A DNA stretch of 64,000 nucleotides from JAVZLH01 sp049700435 (GCA_049700435.1 JBNAVK010000003.1:7645-71644); one strand, 5' to 3'. Counted from the stretch's first letter, positions 8,464 to 16,871 are shown. Made by a program: numbers and translations. The notes: generated by a model from the sequence alone, not told the origin.

Positions 8464-9516
8464 TTACGCCTTGCTAAGTTGACTTCTGCTGAAATATCTG
8501 TTTATGGCTAGCATGTCGCTTAGCAGAGCGTATCCAGCCTCTGTGCCTCCAGCGCCTGGTCCAACTATTGTAACTTCTCCAAGCATGTCTGTGTTAAAGG
8601 TTAAAGCGTTAAGGGTTCCGCGGATGTGAGCGAGAACATCAGTTAAGGGAACCTTTTCCGGAGAAACTTTAGCTTTTGTTACGCCGCCCTCACGCCATGC
8701 GCTAGCTATTAATTTTATTCTTTTTCCCTCTTTCTGCGCTTCTTTGATGTCGCTGGCTGTGACGTTTTTTATCCCTATTCTTTCAACATCCTTCACCTTA
8801 ACGTTGCCGCCCATGACAACGTTGGAAAGGATTGTTATTTTTGCAACTGGGTCCCAAGCTTCCACATCCATTGTTGGGTCTGCTTCGGCGCAGCCAAGTT
8901 TCTGCGCTGCCTTCAGCGCTTCTTTGTAGGATACCCCACTTTCCATTTGGGTTAGTATGTAGTTCGTTGTGCCGTTCACAATTCCCCTAACAGACTTTAC
9001 TTCGGCGCCAGCCAAATCCTCTAAGGCTAGGTTTATTGCTGGTGTGCCGCTTAAAACTGTGCCTTCAAATCTCAGAAAAACGTTGTGTTTTTTGGCTGTT
9101 GCGGCGAGTTCATGGTATGCAAGGGCTATGGGCCCCTTGTTTGTTGTAACCACATGCTTGCCGAATTCAAGAGCCCTTCGGATATGCGTTATGCCTGGTT
9201 CTCCGCTCTCCAAATTTGTCCATGTAGCCTCAATGATTATGTCTGCTGCTTCCTTTTCTATGGTTTCCAAGCTTGAAAGACCTTTCTCTCCGCCTTTGTA
9301 ACCTTCGATTTTTCCGGTTTTCTGAGCAAGTTGCAAAAGTTTTTCAATGTCGAGTCCATTCTCGTTGAAAATTGAGCCCTTTTTTATGTCTGAAACGGCG
9401 ACGACGTTGAATTCGAAGTTGTGTTCCTTTTTTAGTAAATCTTTTTTCTCGACCAGTATTTTCGCTAGTCCTTGTCCAACTGTTCCAAATCCGATGAATG
9501 CAATGTTGTATTTCAT
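8464..9516 (-). CDS. hom: Homoserine dehydrogenase
   Basis: 350 residues from the ATG at 9516, which has GGAGATG five bases upstream; an upstream in-frame start would add five residues. The Rossmann motif G-F-G-T-V-G-Q-G is at the N-terminus. The catalytic region shows V-T-T-N-K-G-P and E-G-T-V-L-S-G-T-P, and the family signature G-I-V-N-G-T-T-N-Y-I-L is followed by A-E-A-D-P-T-x-D-V-E-x-W-D. There is no aspartokinase or ACT domain. It reduces aspartate semialdehyde to homoserine for threonine and methionine synthesis. It converges with the aldolase-Fae gene, with 25 bases between the stop codons. Confidence 0.93.
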   Translation of the reverse strand: MKYNIAFIGFGTVGQGLAKILVEKKDLLKKEHNFEFNVVAVSDIKKGSIFNENGLDIEKLLQLAQKTGKIEGYKGGEKGLSSLETIEKEAADIIIEATWTNLESGEPGITHIRRALEFGKHVVTTNKGPIALAYHELAATAKKHNVFLRFEGTVLSGTPAINLALEDLAGAEVKSVRGIVNGTTNYILTQMESGVSYKEALKAAQKLGCAEADPTMDVEAWDPVAKITILSNVVMGGNVKVKDVERIGIKNVTASDIKEAQKEGKRIKLIASAWREGGVTKAKVSPEKVPLTDVLAHIRGTLNALTFNTDMLGEVTIVGPGAGGTEAGYALLSDMLAINRYFSRSQLSKA

Positions 9517-9623
9517 GGGGCATCTCCGCATGTTAAACTGTTATTTAGAGGGCTTATTTTCTGTTTGAGTTCCATAATATATTATTATCTGTCTGGTGCT
9601 CTTCTATAGAGAGGAATCGTCAA

Positions 9624-10406
9624 TTGCCAGAGCTTATAAAAGAAGGAGATTACGTTCTTCTTTACCTAGATTCTAGAAGAACCTATCTGGTGAAAATTCA
9701 CAGAGGAGAAAACTTTCACACGCATAAGGGCTTCATAAAACTTGAAGAATTAATTGGCAAGGAATATGGCGCCACAACATCAAGCAGCTTAGGAGTCGAA
9801 TTCATAGCTTTAAAGCCCTTGCTCCGCGATTACATAATGAAGTCCGTTAGGAAAACCCAGATAACCTACCCAAAAGACATAGCCCTAATAACAATGTTCA
9901 GCGGAATATGCTCTGGAAGCCGTGTCGTTGAAGCCGGAACAGGCACTGGAGCCTTAACTACAGCCCTTGCCCATTATGTTAAACCAAACGGCAAGGTCTA
10001 CAGCTACGAAATCCGAGAGGAATTCCTTAAAACTGCTGAGAAGAATCTGAAACGGGCTGGCTTGCTTGACTTTGTAGAACTTAAAAATAAGGACATAACC
10101 GCCGGAATAGACGAGGCGGAAGTGGACGCGGTGATACTTGACTTGGCGACACCATGGCTTGTTATCTCACATGCTTATGTAGCCCTAAAACCATGTGGGA
10201 CAATAGTCTCTTTCAGCCCGACAATAGACCAAGTTGTAAAAACAGTGGAAGCCCTAAAGGAAAACAGCTTCATCGACATTGAAACTGTTGAATGTCTACT
10301 TCGCGGGATGCAGGTTGAAAGGGGAAAAACGCGCCCGCAGACGCTTATGACTGGGCATACTGGCTACATAACGTTTGCAAGAAAAGTAATAAAAATGGGT
10401 TTTTAG
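9624..10406 (+). CDS. trmI: tRNA (adenine-N1)-methyltransferase, TrmI family
   Basis: 260 residues. An N-terminal beta domain (1-75) is followed by Q-I-T-Y-P-K-D (79-85), the TrmI signature before the methyltransferase fold. SAM motif I is V-V-E-A-G-T-G-T-G-A-L (101-111), then Y-E-I-R-E-E-F, and motif IV I-L-D-L-A-T-P-W. Archaeal enzymes methylate A58 and often A57 in the T loop. The TTG start has GAGAGGA eight bases upstream. It converges on the membrane-protein operon, leaving a single base between stops. Confidence 0.92.
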   Translation: MPELIKEGDYVLLYLDSRRTYLVKIHRGENFHTHKGFIKLEELIGKEYGATTSSSLGVEFIALKPLLRDYIMKSVRKTQITYPKDIALITMFSGICSGSRVVEAGTGTGALTTALAHYVKPNGKVYSYEIREEFLKTAEKNLKRAGLLDFVELKNKDITAGIDEAEVDAVILDLATPWLVISHAYVALKPCGTIVSFSPTIDQVVKTVEALKENSFIDIETVECLLRGMQVERGKTRPQTLMTGHTGYITFARKVIKMGF

Positions 10407-10407
10407 C

Positions 10408-11130
10408 CTAACTCTCTTGTTCGCGTTTGCCAGACTGCTTGGAAATCCTAAGTGTATTCTTCCATAATGGTATTATTCCTCTGCTGACAAAGAGGACGAT
10501 TCCAAGCGATGCAAAGCATAGGGGGATGCCCACAGCCAAGCCTTGAGCAATCCAGAGCAAACTTGTTGAGAGGATTCTTGTGACTGGTTCTAATGGAAGG
10601 CTTATTCCAGTTCCAGTTTGAGGCTTAACTTCTTTAATGTTAAAATTGATTGTTGAAAATGTGGTTTCGTTAAGTCCCTGCGACTCGTTTATTTCTTCAA
10701 TGCTTATGTTTATGTACGTAACTGTCCCGTTTGCGTCAATTATTGCTCTCGCAGCGAATGTGAAAGACGTCACGTTTGATGGTGGAACCTTGCAAACCAT
10801 TTGACCGCTCCAAACCTCATCCACGTAGGTCATAACCAAATACTTGACATAACCATTCTTTTCTTCAGTTAAAGCCACAAGCCTGCTGACCGTGTCCTCA
10901 AATGTCCCTTTGTCTAACTCCCCCTCTATTGTTTCAGTGATCAGCTGATAACGTTGCGAGTCTTGACCGAAACTGTCGTTTTTGACCATTCCGCTTGTCT
11001 CTGTTGAAAAGAACCCTCCGAAACCATTTTTCTCACTTGCCAATCCAAGGCAGAAAACCAAAAGCGCGATGGCCACGCCAAGGGCTATTGCCGCAAAAAT
11101 TTCCTTCTGCTTTATCCACATGTTTTTCAC
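10408..11130 (-). CDS. Membrane-anchored protein with extracytoplasmic domain, unknown
   Basis: 240 residues. A membrane helix at about 13-32 is followed by an extracytoplasmic domain (about 35-190) with N-x-S/T sequons, then a second helix (about 188-215) and a basic cytoplasmic tail. The family is not recognised. It is last of three genes read leftwards (HTH-membrane protein, 91-residue membrane protein, this one) with gaps of 58 and 76 bases, so it is probably part of an operon governed by that regulator. Confidence 0.65.
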   Translation of the reverse strand: MKNMWIKQKEIFAAIALGVAIALLVFCLGLASEKNGFGGFFSTETSGMVKNDSFGQDSQRYQLITETIEGELDKGTFEDTVSRLVALTEEKNGYVKYLVMTYVDEVWSGQMVCKVPPSNVTSFTFAARAIIDANGTVTYINISIEEINESQGLNETTFSTINFNIKEVKPQTGTGISLPLEPVTRILSTSLLWIAQGLAVGIPLCFASLGIVLFVSRGIIPLWKNTLRISKQSGKREQES

Positions 11131-11206
11131 CTAGAAATTCATGGAAATCGCCTTCTATAATGCTACGTTTTAGAACAGCACCGTTCTAAAAGTGGTACAA
11201 AAGTTT

Positions 11207-11482
11207 TCAATGCGAAAACCTGAATTTGAAGAGGGCATATGCGGCTATGGCGACCGCAAAGCTGAGAACAAAAACTTGTATGTCTGGAGGGTAGCTTTCC
11301 GCTTTAAAGCCGTCCATGTTTTCAAGTTTGTCCATGCTATTCGCGAATGCTTCCCTTGATATCTCATATTTTTCGGATTCAATTCTTGTTAACATAATCA
11401 ATGGAATAAGTGTTAGCAGCACTCCGAGAACCAAAGCGGCTACAACATAAAGCAGAGTTCTCCTCAAATGTTTATCCTCCAT
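11207..11482 (-). CDS. Small two-TM protein of the same operon
   Basis: 91 residues with a membrane helix at about 9-31 and another at about 67-86, separated by a charged segment rich in Glu and Lys that would face the outside. The family is not recognised. Its position between the HTH-membrane gene and the larger membrane protein suggests that the three products act together at the membrane. Confidence 0.6.
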   Translation of the reverse strand: MEDKHLRRTLLYVVAALVLGVLLTLIPLIMLTRIESEKYEISREAFANSMDKLENMDGFKAESYPPDIQVFVLSFAVAIAAYALFKFRFSH

Positions 11483-11540
11483 AGAATGTTTGAGGCTTCT
11501 TGTCTTTTAAATCTAAAGTTTAGAACAGCATGTTAACCTT

Positions 11541-11999
11541 TCAAAAGGGTTTAGCCCTCCACAACCTGAAAGTTTCAAGCCAAAAGGCAATCGACGCGAT
11601 TAACCCAAACATCAACGCATAAAAGTTAGGACCTACTTGGAGCAAAAGGCACAAACTTACATAGGTTACCAGCATGGTTGAGAACAAGACGGAATAGAAC
11701 AAGTAGCGAGGAACAAGAAAGCGTCCCATGCGAGTGAAAAAACGCAGAATCCCAACTTTTATTTCTTCCTCTAAAACATAGTCGCCCGTTCCCTTCTTTC
11801 TAACAAGACCCAAATCCTGCAGTTTCTCAAGATGGTGCACGGCGATGCTGGGGCTTGAAAAGTTTAAGGCGCGTTGAACTTCACGAACGCCAACCGTGTG
11901 GCTTGGTTGCTGCAACAAATACCAATAAACAAGCAGAGTTTTCCCCTTAAGCACAGACTCCAAAGCCGCTAAATCAAACTCGCGAGAAGCCTTCTTCAA
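11541..11999 (-). CDS. Winged-helix regulator with C-terminal membrane anchor
   Basis: 152 residues. An N-terminal ArsR/MarR-like winged helix (about 8-72) contains the recognition segment S-S-P-S-I-A-V-H-H-L-E-K-L and a short wing. Two hydrophobic helices follow (about 97-120 and 124-143). Membrane-bound one-component regulators of this design occur in archaea and may sense envelope state. It heads the operon with two membrane proteins and is the likeliest regulator of it (inference). The opposite side is the V4R gene read in the same direction. Confidence 0.75.
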   Translation of the reverse strand: MKKASREFDLAALESVLKGKTLLVYWYLLQQPSHTVGVREVQRALNFSSPSIAVHHLEKLQDLGLVRKKGTGDYVLEEEIKVGILRFFTRMGRFLVPRYLFYSVLFSTMLVTYVSLCLLLQVGPNFYALMFGLIASIAFWLETFRLWRAKPF

Positions 12000-12091
12000 C
12001 AGTTATCGCCAATTAATCTATACGATAAGCTTTTAAAAGCCTAATGATAAAACGAAGCCAAATTGCTTGTAAGTATAGATCTCTTTTTGGG

Positions 12092-12604
12092 TTAATCTGT
12101 TGCTATTTGAAACTCGCAGTAGGCATCTCCTTTCGCCATGCACTTTGTCTCCTCAGATGTCACATGTTTTCCCGTTAGTTTTTCAATTAAGCCTTCAAGA
12201 TATCCTTTGACGAAATAACATGAAGGTGTTTGAGAGTGCTGCCCTCTAGCGAAAGCGTTATCATGTATTCTTATGATGACTTCGCCTGTTTTCTCCCTTA
12301 GGAAAACCTTTTCAATTCTACCCCATCCCCAACGCGCATAATAATCGCCAATCTTGTTGAAAAGAACTTCAAAATTTTCTCCCTCTTTTAAATGCTTTTG
12401 GAAAACTCTTGCCATAGACCTTCCAGCTCCTTTGCCAGCTGTATACCAGACCAGGCTGCTGCCGGTTCCTAACACCTTGTTGACTTCCTCAATCATTCCC
12501 TGCAGAGACTCAACCCTAAACAAAACCCAGTCAGTACCCAAGTACTTGATTTGCCATTTACTTTCGCTTCCCACTTTAGCACGTTTTTCTAGGCTGTGTT
12601 CCAC
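12092..12604 (-). CDS. V4R (4-vinyl reductase-type) domain protein
   Basis: 170 residues, cytosolic. The middle and C-terminal part matches the V4R small-molecule-binding fold: G-A-G-R-S near residue 60, a Y-Y-x-R-W-G-W-G strand, and a C-terminal zinc-type set with a Cys in S-C-Y-F-V-K-G-Y-L-E-G, then K-C-M-A-K-G-D-A-Y-C-E-F. V4R domains bind hydrocarbons or tetrapyrrole precursors and often sense ligands for regulators. This copy stands alone, with no HTH or enzyme fused. Ligand unknown. Confidence 0.82.
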   Translation of the reverse strand: MEHSLEKRAKVGSESKWQIKYLGTDWVLFRVESLQGMIEEVNKVLGTGSSLVWYTAGKGAGRSMARVFQKHLKEGENFEVLFNKIGDYYARWGWGRIEKVFLREKTGEVIIRIHDNAFARGQHSQTPSCYFVKGYLEGLIEKLTGKHVTSEETKCMAKGDAYCEFQIATD

Positions 12605-12821
12605 GGCGGCTCCCGGAGAAAACTAGGAAACACCCTTTAAAATGATTTATGAACCTAAAATTTCGATTAGACAGCTGTTTAAGTCAGAATTAGACTCTAA
12701 ATGAAAATATTGGCGAGAAAAATGGATTATATAGCCCCTTATCTTTTGTTCGTTCATGGAAAATGAAAAGTTTTTTATTCAAATTCTGAAGCTAACATAA
12801 TATCTCTAGAGGTAAAATTCA
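12605..12821. other. Intergenic region with a TATA-like element
   Basis: AT-rich sequence upstream of both the leftward V4R gene and the rightward glycosyltransferase region. ATTATATAG near 12725 could be a TATA box for rightward transcription. Otherwise I see no gene, repeat or structure in it. Confidence 0.4.
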
Positions 12822-13010
12822 ATGGCAGGTGCTTATTGCATTATACTGGGTAGAACAAGTCTGCCTTTGTTGAAGTTAAGAGCCGAGAAAAGTAGTGCTT
12901 CTTTTAAAACGTCAAATTCTCTTGCCCATAAAATTAGCTTGTACGCCAAGAAGTGGGGCAACCCCTCTGCTGAAAACATCGACAGTGCATCGAACAAAAC
13001 AGAGAGATAA
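12822..13010 (+). CDS. Possible small protein upstream of the glycosyltransferase
   Basis: 62 residues, basic, without obvious motif. In favour: AGAGGT eight bases before the ATG, a TATA-like element about 95 bases upstream, and a stop codon only five bases before the glycosyltransferase start, as in a tight operon. Against: a composition with no recognisable domain, and shortness. It may instead be leader sequence. I give it low confidence. Confidence 0.28.
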   Translation: MAGAYCIILGRTSLPLLKLRAEKSSASFKTSNSLAHKISLYAKKWGNPSAENIDSASNKTER

Positions 13011-13015
13011 ATGCC

Positions 13016-14284
13016 TTGTTAAACATAGCATACACCGTTTTGATCTTCGCCTTTTTCCTTGTTTTAGTGTGGTCGCTTTATAATTTGCCAATTTTGGCTG
13101 TTGGTGTTAGGAACCTGCGGCGGAGCAGGAAGAAGTCTGATGGAAAGTTTTCTTGTGAAGAGAAGCTGCCCACATTCTCGATTGTCGTGCCGGTTAAAAA
13201 TGAGGAGAAGGTCATAGGCAGACTGCTTAACGCTTTGTCTAAGCTGAATTATCCAAAGGATAAGGTGGAGATAATTGTCGTTGAGGACGGTTCAACAGAT
13301 AAGACGCTTGAAATTTGCATGAAATGCGCTAAAGAACATGACGGCATCGTGAAGATTTTGCGCAAACCTTTTTCTGATGGCAAGCCTTCAGCCTTAAACT
13401 ATGGAATAAAGCACGCTAGGGGGGAGATTGTCGGAATTTTCGACGCAGACAATGTTCCAGACCCTAACGCTTTGATGAATGTTTGCAAATATTTTGAAGA
13501 TTCGATGGTTGCTGCTGTCCAAGGACGAACACTGTCTATCAACTCAGACGAGAATATGCTGACAAAATTCATGTCCTACGAGGAGGCTGTTTGGTGTGAA
13601 ACCTACCTGCGCGGCAAAGACGTTTTAGACTTGTTTGTTCATCTGAGGGGAAGTTGCCAGTTCATAAGGCAAAGTGTCTTGAAGAAGCTTAACGGTTTCG
13701 ATGAGGAAGCTTTGTCGGAGGATATGGAGATGTCGGCAAGGCTTACGGAAAAAGGCTATAAGATTAGGTATGCGCCCGACGTGTATTCTTGGCAGGAGAC
13801 ACCAGCAGATTTAAGGCAACTGTTTAGGCAGCGCACAAGATGGTTTAGGGGCACAATGGAAGTTGCCCTAAAGTATGGCAGGCTCATGACCAAATTTAGC
13901 AGAAAGAACTTTGACGCTGAAACAACACTTTTGGGACCACTCATATTAATTATCTCCTTAGCAACTTATATTGTTGGATTCAGCACTTTCTTTTTAACCG
14001 TTCAATTTGATGTTTTATGGGACACCATGGTGCGATTGATGACGATAACAAGCACCTTAACTATTTTGTTATGTGGTTTAGCCCTTACTTACATTTCAAA
14101 GCCTAGGAAAGCTACAAATTTGCTTTGGCTACCCTTCATCTACTTCTACTGGAGTTTGCAGGCGTTTATAGCATTTTACGCAATGTTGTTGATCTTGTTG
14201 CGCCGGTCAAGAGCGTGGGGTAAAACCGAAAAAACCGGCGTTGTAAGCAATAAGAACGCGCCAAACATCTGCGGCGTCTGTTAA
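13016..14284 (+). CDS. Membrane family 2 glycosyltransferase
   Basis: 422 residues. TM helix 1 (4-28) precedes a GT-A domain: I-V-V-P-V-K-N-E (56-63), V-E-D-G-S-T-D (89-95), the metal-binding D-A-D (143-145), the catalytic S-E-D (234-236) and Q-R-T-R-W (272-276). Q-x-x-R-W marks processive synthases of the cellulose/hyaluronan/poly-GlcNAc type. Two to three further helices lie at about 305-400. It probably polymerises or transfers sugars at the cytoplasmic face for an exopolysaccharide or surface glycan. The start is TTG at 13016. No other glycan genes are near. Confidence 0.87.
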   Translation: MLNIAYTVLIFAFFLVLVWSLYNLPILAVGVRNLRRSRKKSDGKFSCEEKLPTFSIVVPVKNEEKVIGRLLNALSKLNYPKDKVEIIVVEDGSTDKTLEICMKCAKEHDGIVKILRKPFSDGKPSALNYGIKHARGEIVGIFDADNVPDPNALMNVCKYFEDSMVAAVQGRTLSINSDENMLTKFMSYEEAVWCETYLRGKDVLDLFVHLRGSCQFIRQSVLKKLNGFDEEALSEDMEMSARLTEKGYKIRYAPDVYSWQETPADLRQLFRQRTRWFRGTMEVALKYGRLMTKFSRKNFDAETTLLGPLILIISLATYIVGFSTFFLTVQFDVLWDTMVRLMTITSTLTILLCGLALTYISKPRKATNLLWLPFIYFYWSLQAFIAFYAMLLILLRRSRAWGKTEKTGVVSNKNAPNICGVC

Positions 14285-14433
14285 AGTGAAGACGCTTTCA
14301 AACTTCGAGTTTTCAGACAAAAGGAGCATAGCATTACTTTTTCTTTGCTGATAACTGAATTACGATATGGATTTGGAATTCATAACCCTAATTATCCTCT
14401 TGAACCCTACAACAAAAGCAAGGTGCAACTAAA

Positions 14434-14754
14434 ATGACCCTATGGCATGAAATAGAAGACTTGCAAAAGAAAAAAGCAGAACTAGAGTTCCAACTTCGCT
14501 CAATAGAGGAAAAAGAAAAAACCCTGGAAGAAAGAGCCCGCCTATTAGAAGAAAAACTGGCAATCCAACAACTAGAAGAAAGATTAAGAATGAAAACAGA
14601 AACGGTGGAAAAACTGGAATCAAGAATAAGCGAACTTGAACGAAAACTTAATCCATCCCCAACCGCAGTTGCGGTTCCAGAACCAGAAACCCAAATAGAA
14701 ACAGAACAAAACACAAACAGTTACAACCTAAGAAAACTCTTCGGTGAGCACTAA
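14434..14754 (+). CDS. Small coiled-coil protein
   Basis: 106 residues, of which about 5-75 form an almost continuous heptad pattern rich in Glu, Lys, Leu and Arg, followed by a Pro/Thr/Glu-rich linker and a short tail ending in L-R-K-L-F-G-E-H. There is no membrane segment. Probably an oligomerising scaffold; the partner is unknown. The reverse strand also holds long open frames here, but they are shadows of the charged coiled coil. Confidence 0.65.
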   Translation: MTLWHEIEDLQKKKAELEFQLRSIEEKEKTLEERARLLEEKLAIQQLEERLRMKTETVEKLESRISELERKLNPSPTAVAVPEPETQIETEQNTNSYNLRKLFGEH

Positions 14755-14812
14755 ACCCAGCGAAAAAACACGCAAAATCGGCAACAAAAACCAAAGTTAA
14801 AGAGTTAACACT

Positions 14813-15355
14813 CTAATGTTCCGCTTTCTCCTCGTCTAAATTAACAACTCTAATGTTTTCCTTTTTAGCTTCCTCGCCCTCCCAGCCCAAAACATGATTA
14901 CAGTAGGGACAAACATTCACAAACTTAGTTTTTCCGCCACTAAAATCCAACATAACTAAAGGCTTGCTAAAAACCCTATGGCACTTAGGACAACTAATAA
15001 CCATATGATTCTGCTCAGCAGCCTTAACACCTCGGCTAACGGGCTTAACAGACTTCACGGGCTTACGCTCAACAGCGTTACGGCGTCTTCCACTGAGAAA
15101 ACGCAAAACCTCTAAACCAAAATAGACGATGCTAAAAGCTACAGGTACAGCCAAAAACAAGTAGATCGCTCTCAAAACACCCCAGTAAGGCACAGCCCAA
15201 TCGAGGTTAAACTGCAAACCATAACCATAAAGCTCATTATGAACAATCCAATCAATCTGCCCCAGCAAAAGCAAAACGAAAACCGCACTGACCAACCACA
15301 AAACAAGAACAACCCTGACAAACCAGCCATTACCTAACAGTTCCTTCCAAGTCAA
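14813..15355 (-). CDS. Two-TM protein with C-terminal zinc ribbon, paralogue A
   Basis: 180 residues. Helices at about 12-33 and 58-82 flank a loop with V-H-N-E-L-Y-G-Y-G-L-Q-F-N-L-D-W-A. A basic linker leads to a zinc ribbon C-P-K-C ... C-P-Y-C (about 121-155) and an acidic tail. The loop is clearly related to that of the next leftward-reading gene (15436-15903), so the two are paralogues; only this one has the zinc ribbon. The family is not recognised. Both lie in a stretch with strong A+C bias on the plus strand. Confidence 0.68.
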   Translation of the reverse strand: MTWKELLGNGWFVRVVLVLWLVSAVFVLLLLGQIDWIVHNELYGYGLQFNLDWAVPYWGVLRAIYLFLAVPVAFSIVYFGLEVLRFLSGRRRNAVERKPVKSVKPVSRGVKAAEQNHMVISCPKCHRVFSKPLVMLDFSGGKTKFVNVCPYCNHVLGWEGEEAKKENIRVVNLDEEKAEH

Positions 15356-15435
15356 ATTTCAAACCCGAGTTAAAACTTAGAAGCCACAAACAACAAAAAC
15401 ATTATGAAACAAAAATCAACATCTAAAATCAAAAT

Positions 15436-15903
15436 TCACTTCAAAACAAAAACCCAGAACAAAACAACACCCACGAAAACCACAAACAGCAAACTTAACT
15501 GTGCAAAACTATTCCAATACCCGAAAATTCTATACCAAGGCGACCACCACCAAACAACATCGTTAGATGGCAAACCGCCACCCCAAATAACAAACCAGAA
15601 AACATCAGCCAAACCGCCAAAAAACAAAAGACAAATACTCAAAAACAAACCCAAACCCACCTTCACATCATTGCGACTCCTACCAGAACCCAACCAATAA
15701 ACAAAACCCGCAGCCACCCCAAAAGCGAAGAAAACACCTGAATAAACATTCCAATAGAAAACAGCCCAATCAAAACTAAACCTAAGCCCGTAACCATACA
15801 AAACCCTGTGAACAACAAAATCCAAGCCAGACATCAAAACAAAAAACAGAAAAATCAAGAAGCACAGAGCGAAACCTTTCAGGACGGCGTCAAACTCAGC
15901 CAA
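15436..15903 (-). CDS. Polytopic membrane protein, paralogue B
   Basis: 155 residues, very rich in Phe, Trp, Val and Gly, with about four membrane helices (about 9-28, 50-70, 83-108 and 132-153). The first loop carries V-H-R-V-L-Y-G-Y-G-L-R-F-S-F-D-W-A, shared with the adjacent zinc-ribbon protein. It reads first in the pair, with 80 bases between the genes. The coding strand is very G+T rich. No function is known to me. Confidence 0.62.
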   Translation of the reverse strand: MAEFDAVLKGFALCFLIFLFFVLMSGLDFVVHRVLYGYGLRFSFDWAVFYWNVYSGVFFAFGVAAGFVYWLGSGRSRNDVKVGLGLFLSICLLFFGGLADVFWFVIWGGGLPSNDVVWWWSPWYRIFGYWNSFAQLSLLFVVFVGVVLFWVFVLK

Positions 15904-16154
15904 CTCCTAAACCCAAACAACAGCTTTTCCCTAAACAAAAGAAAAGCGATATTAAAGATTCAGAATCCAAACCCGTTGCCGTCCGAGTAACTCTGAGATT
16001 TCATCCAAACGTCAACCTAATGCCTTCTCATCATCCGGCAAAAAATAATGGAGTAAAGCAAAAATAAAAACATTGCCCGCCATCGAAAACATGTATTTCA
16101 AATCCATATTTTTGGTTCATAAGTTAGTTAAATACCCATAGCGTATTTCTGTGC

Positions 16155-16358
16155 ATGAAAACTGGAGGAGACCCATTGAAACATAATTTAACCCCTAAAC
16201 AAAGGAAAGAGTTGGAAGCCAAAATAGCAAAAACCTTCAAAGAAAACCTCAAAGGACTTTCAACAGAATTGCAAAAAATATTGATAGATGACATGGTCAC
16301 AGCCTTCCAAAATAGAATAAACGTGTTAATGCGGGCTCAAGCAAAAAGAAGCTACTAA
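16155..16358 (+). CDS. Small helical basic protein
   Basis: 67 residues, predicted all helical and basic, no membrane segment or cysteine. Two starts are plausible: the ATG at 16155, which would be leaderless because TTAAATAC (16128-16135) sits about 25 bases upstream, and a TTG at 16176 with GGAGGA seven bases before it. Function unknown; nucleic-acid binding is possible from the charge. Confidence 0.55.
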   Translation: MKTGGDPLKHNLTPKQRKELEAKIAKTFKENLKGLSTELQKILIDDMVTAFQNRINVLMRAQAKRSY

Positions 16359-16402
16359 CACAGACTAAATAGAGAAAAGACGTAGTTTGAATCCATAAAA
16401 GC

Positions 16403-16413
16403 TTTATATAAAA
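16403..16413 (+). promoter_or_regulatory. TATA box for the small winged-helix gene
   Basis: TTTATATAAAA ends 31 bases before the ATG at 16445, which gives a short leader containing a GAGG-type ribosome site. It is among the clearest TATA elements in the window. Confidence 0.6.
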
Positions 16414-16444
16414 AGGTTGAAAATATGGCAAAGAGGTTTGGACA

Positions 16445-16738
16445 ATGAGAAGATCCAAACTAGAAATGTATATCGACATCCTTAAAGTGTTGGCTCACCG
16501 TGGTCCATTAAAGCTAACTCACATCATGTATAAGGCTAATGTTAACTGTAGCGTTCTAAAGGAGTACTTAAACTTCCTCATCAAACAAGGCCTAGTGGAA
16601 GAGAGGACAATTGGAAAAAGGCGAGTAGTATATGGGATAACCCAGCGAGGCATCACAGTTCTGAAATATTTCAGGGAACTGAAACAAGTCTTACCAATTA
16701 TCGAAGAAGCCAGAAACAGGGTGCCAACACCCTATTAG
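16445..16738 (+). CDS. Small winged-helix regulator (ArnR/HTH_45-like)
   Basis: 97 residues forming one winged-helix domain: I-L-K-V-L-A-H-R-G-P-L-K-L-T-H-I-M-Y-K-A-N, the recognition helix around C-S-V-L-K-E-Y-L-N-F-L, and a wing with K-R-R-V-V-Y-G-I-T. The remaining residues form a C-terminal helix for dimerisation. Such stand-alone HTH proteins with 'LT.IMYKANL' are very common in Thermoproteota and relatives. Target unknown; no inverted repeat stands out at its promoter. Confidence 0.8.
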   Translation: MRRSKLEMYIDILKVLAHRGPLKLTHIMYKANVNCSVLKEYLNFLIKQGLVEERTIGKRRVVYGITQRGITVLKYFRELKQVLPIIEEARNRVPTPY

Positions 16739-16871
16739 AAGCAAACTCCACTTTTTCACATATCCGCGAATCTTCAAGGCAAGTGTTAAAGTGCCTCTTC
16801 CATGGTTTGTAATATTTTAAAGGGCGAAACATGCTTTTTATTTAGAGTTTCCCTCAGTTTTCACGATTAAA

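Noticed and set aside
15404..15700. Plus-strand open frame very rich in Lys, Thr, Asn and Pro
   Set aside because: It is a by-product of the A+C bias opposite the membrane protein at 15436-15903, which has a convincing helix pattern and the shared loop.
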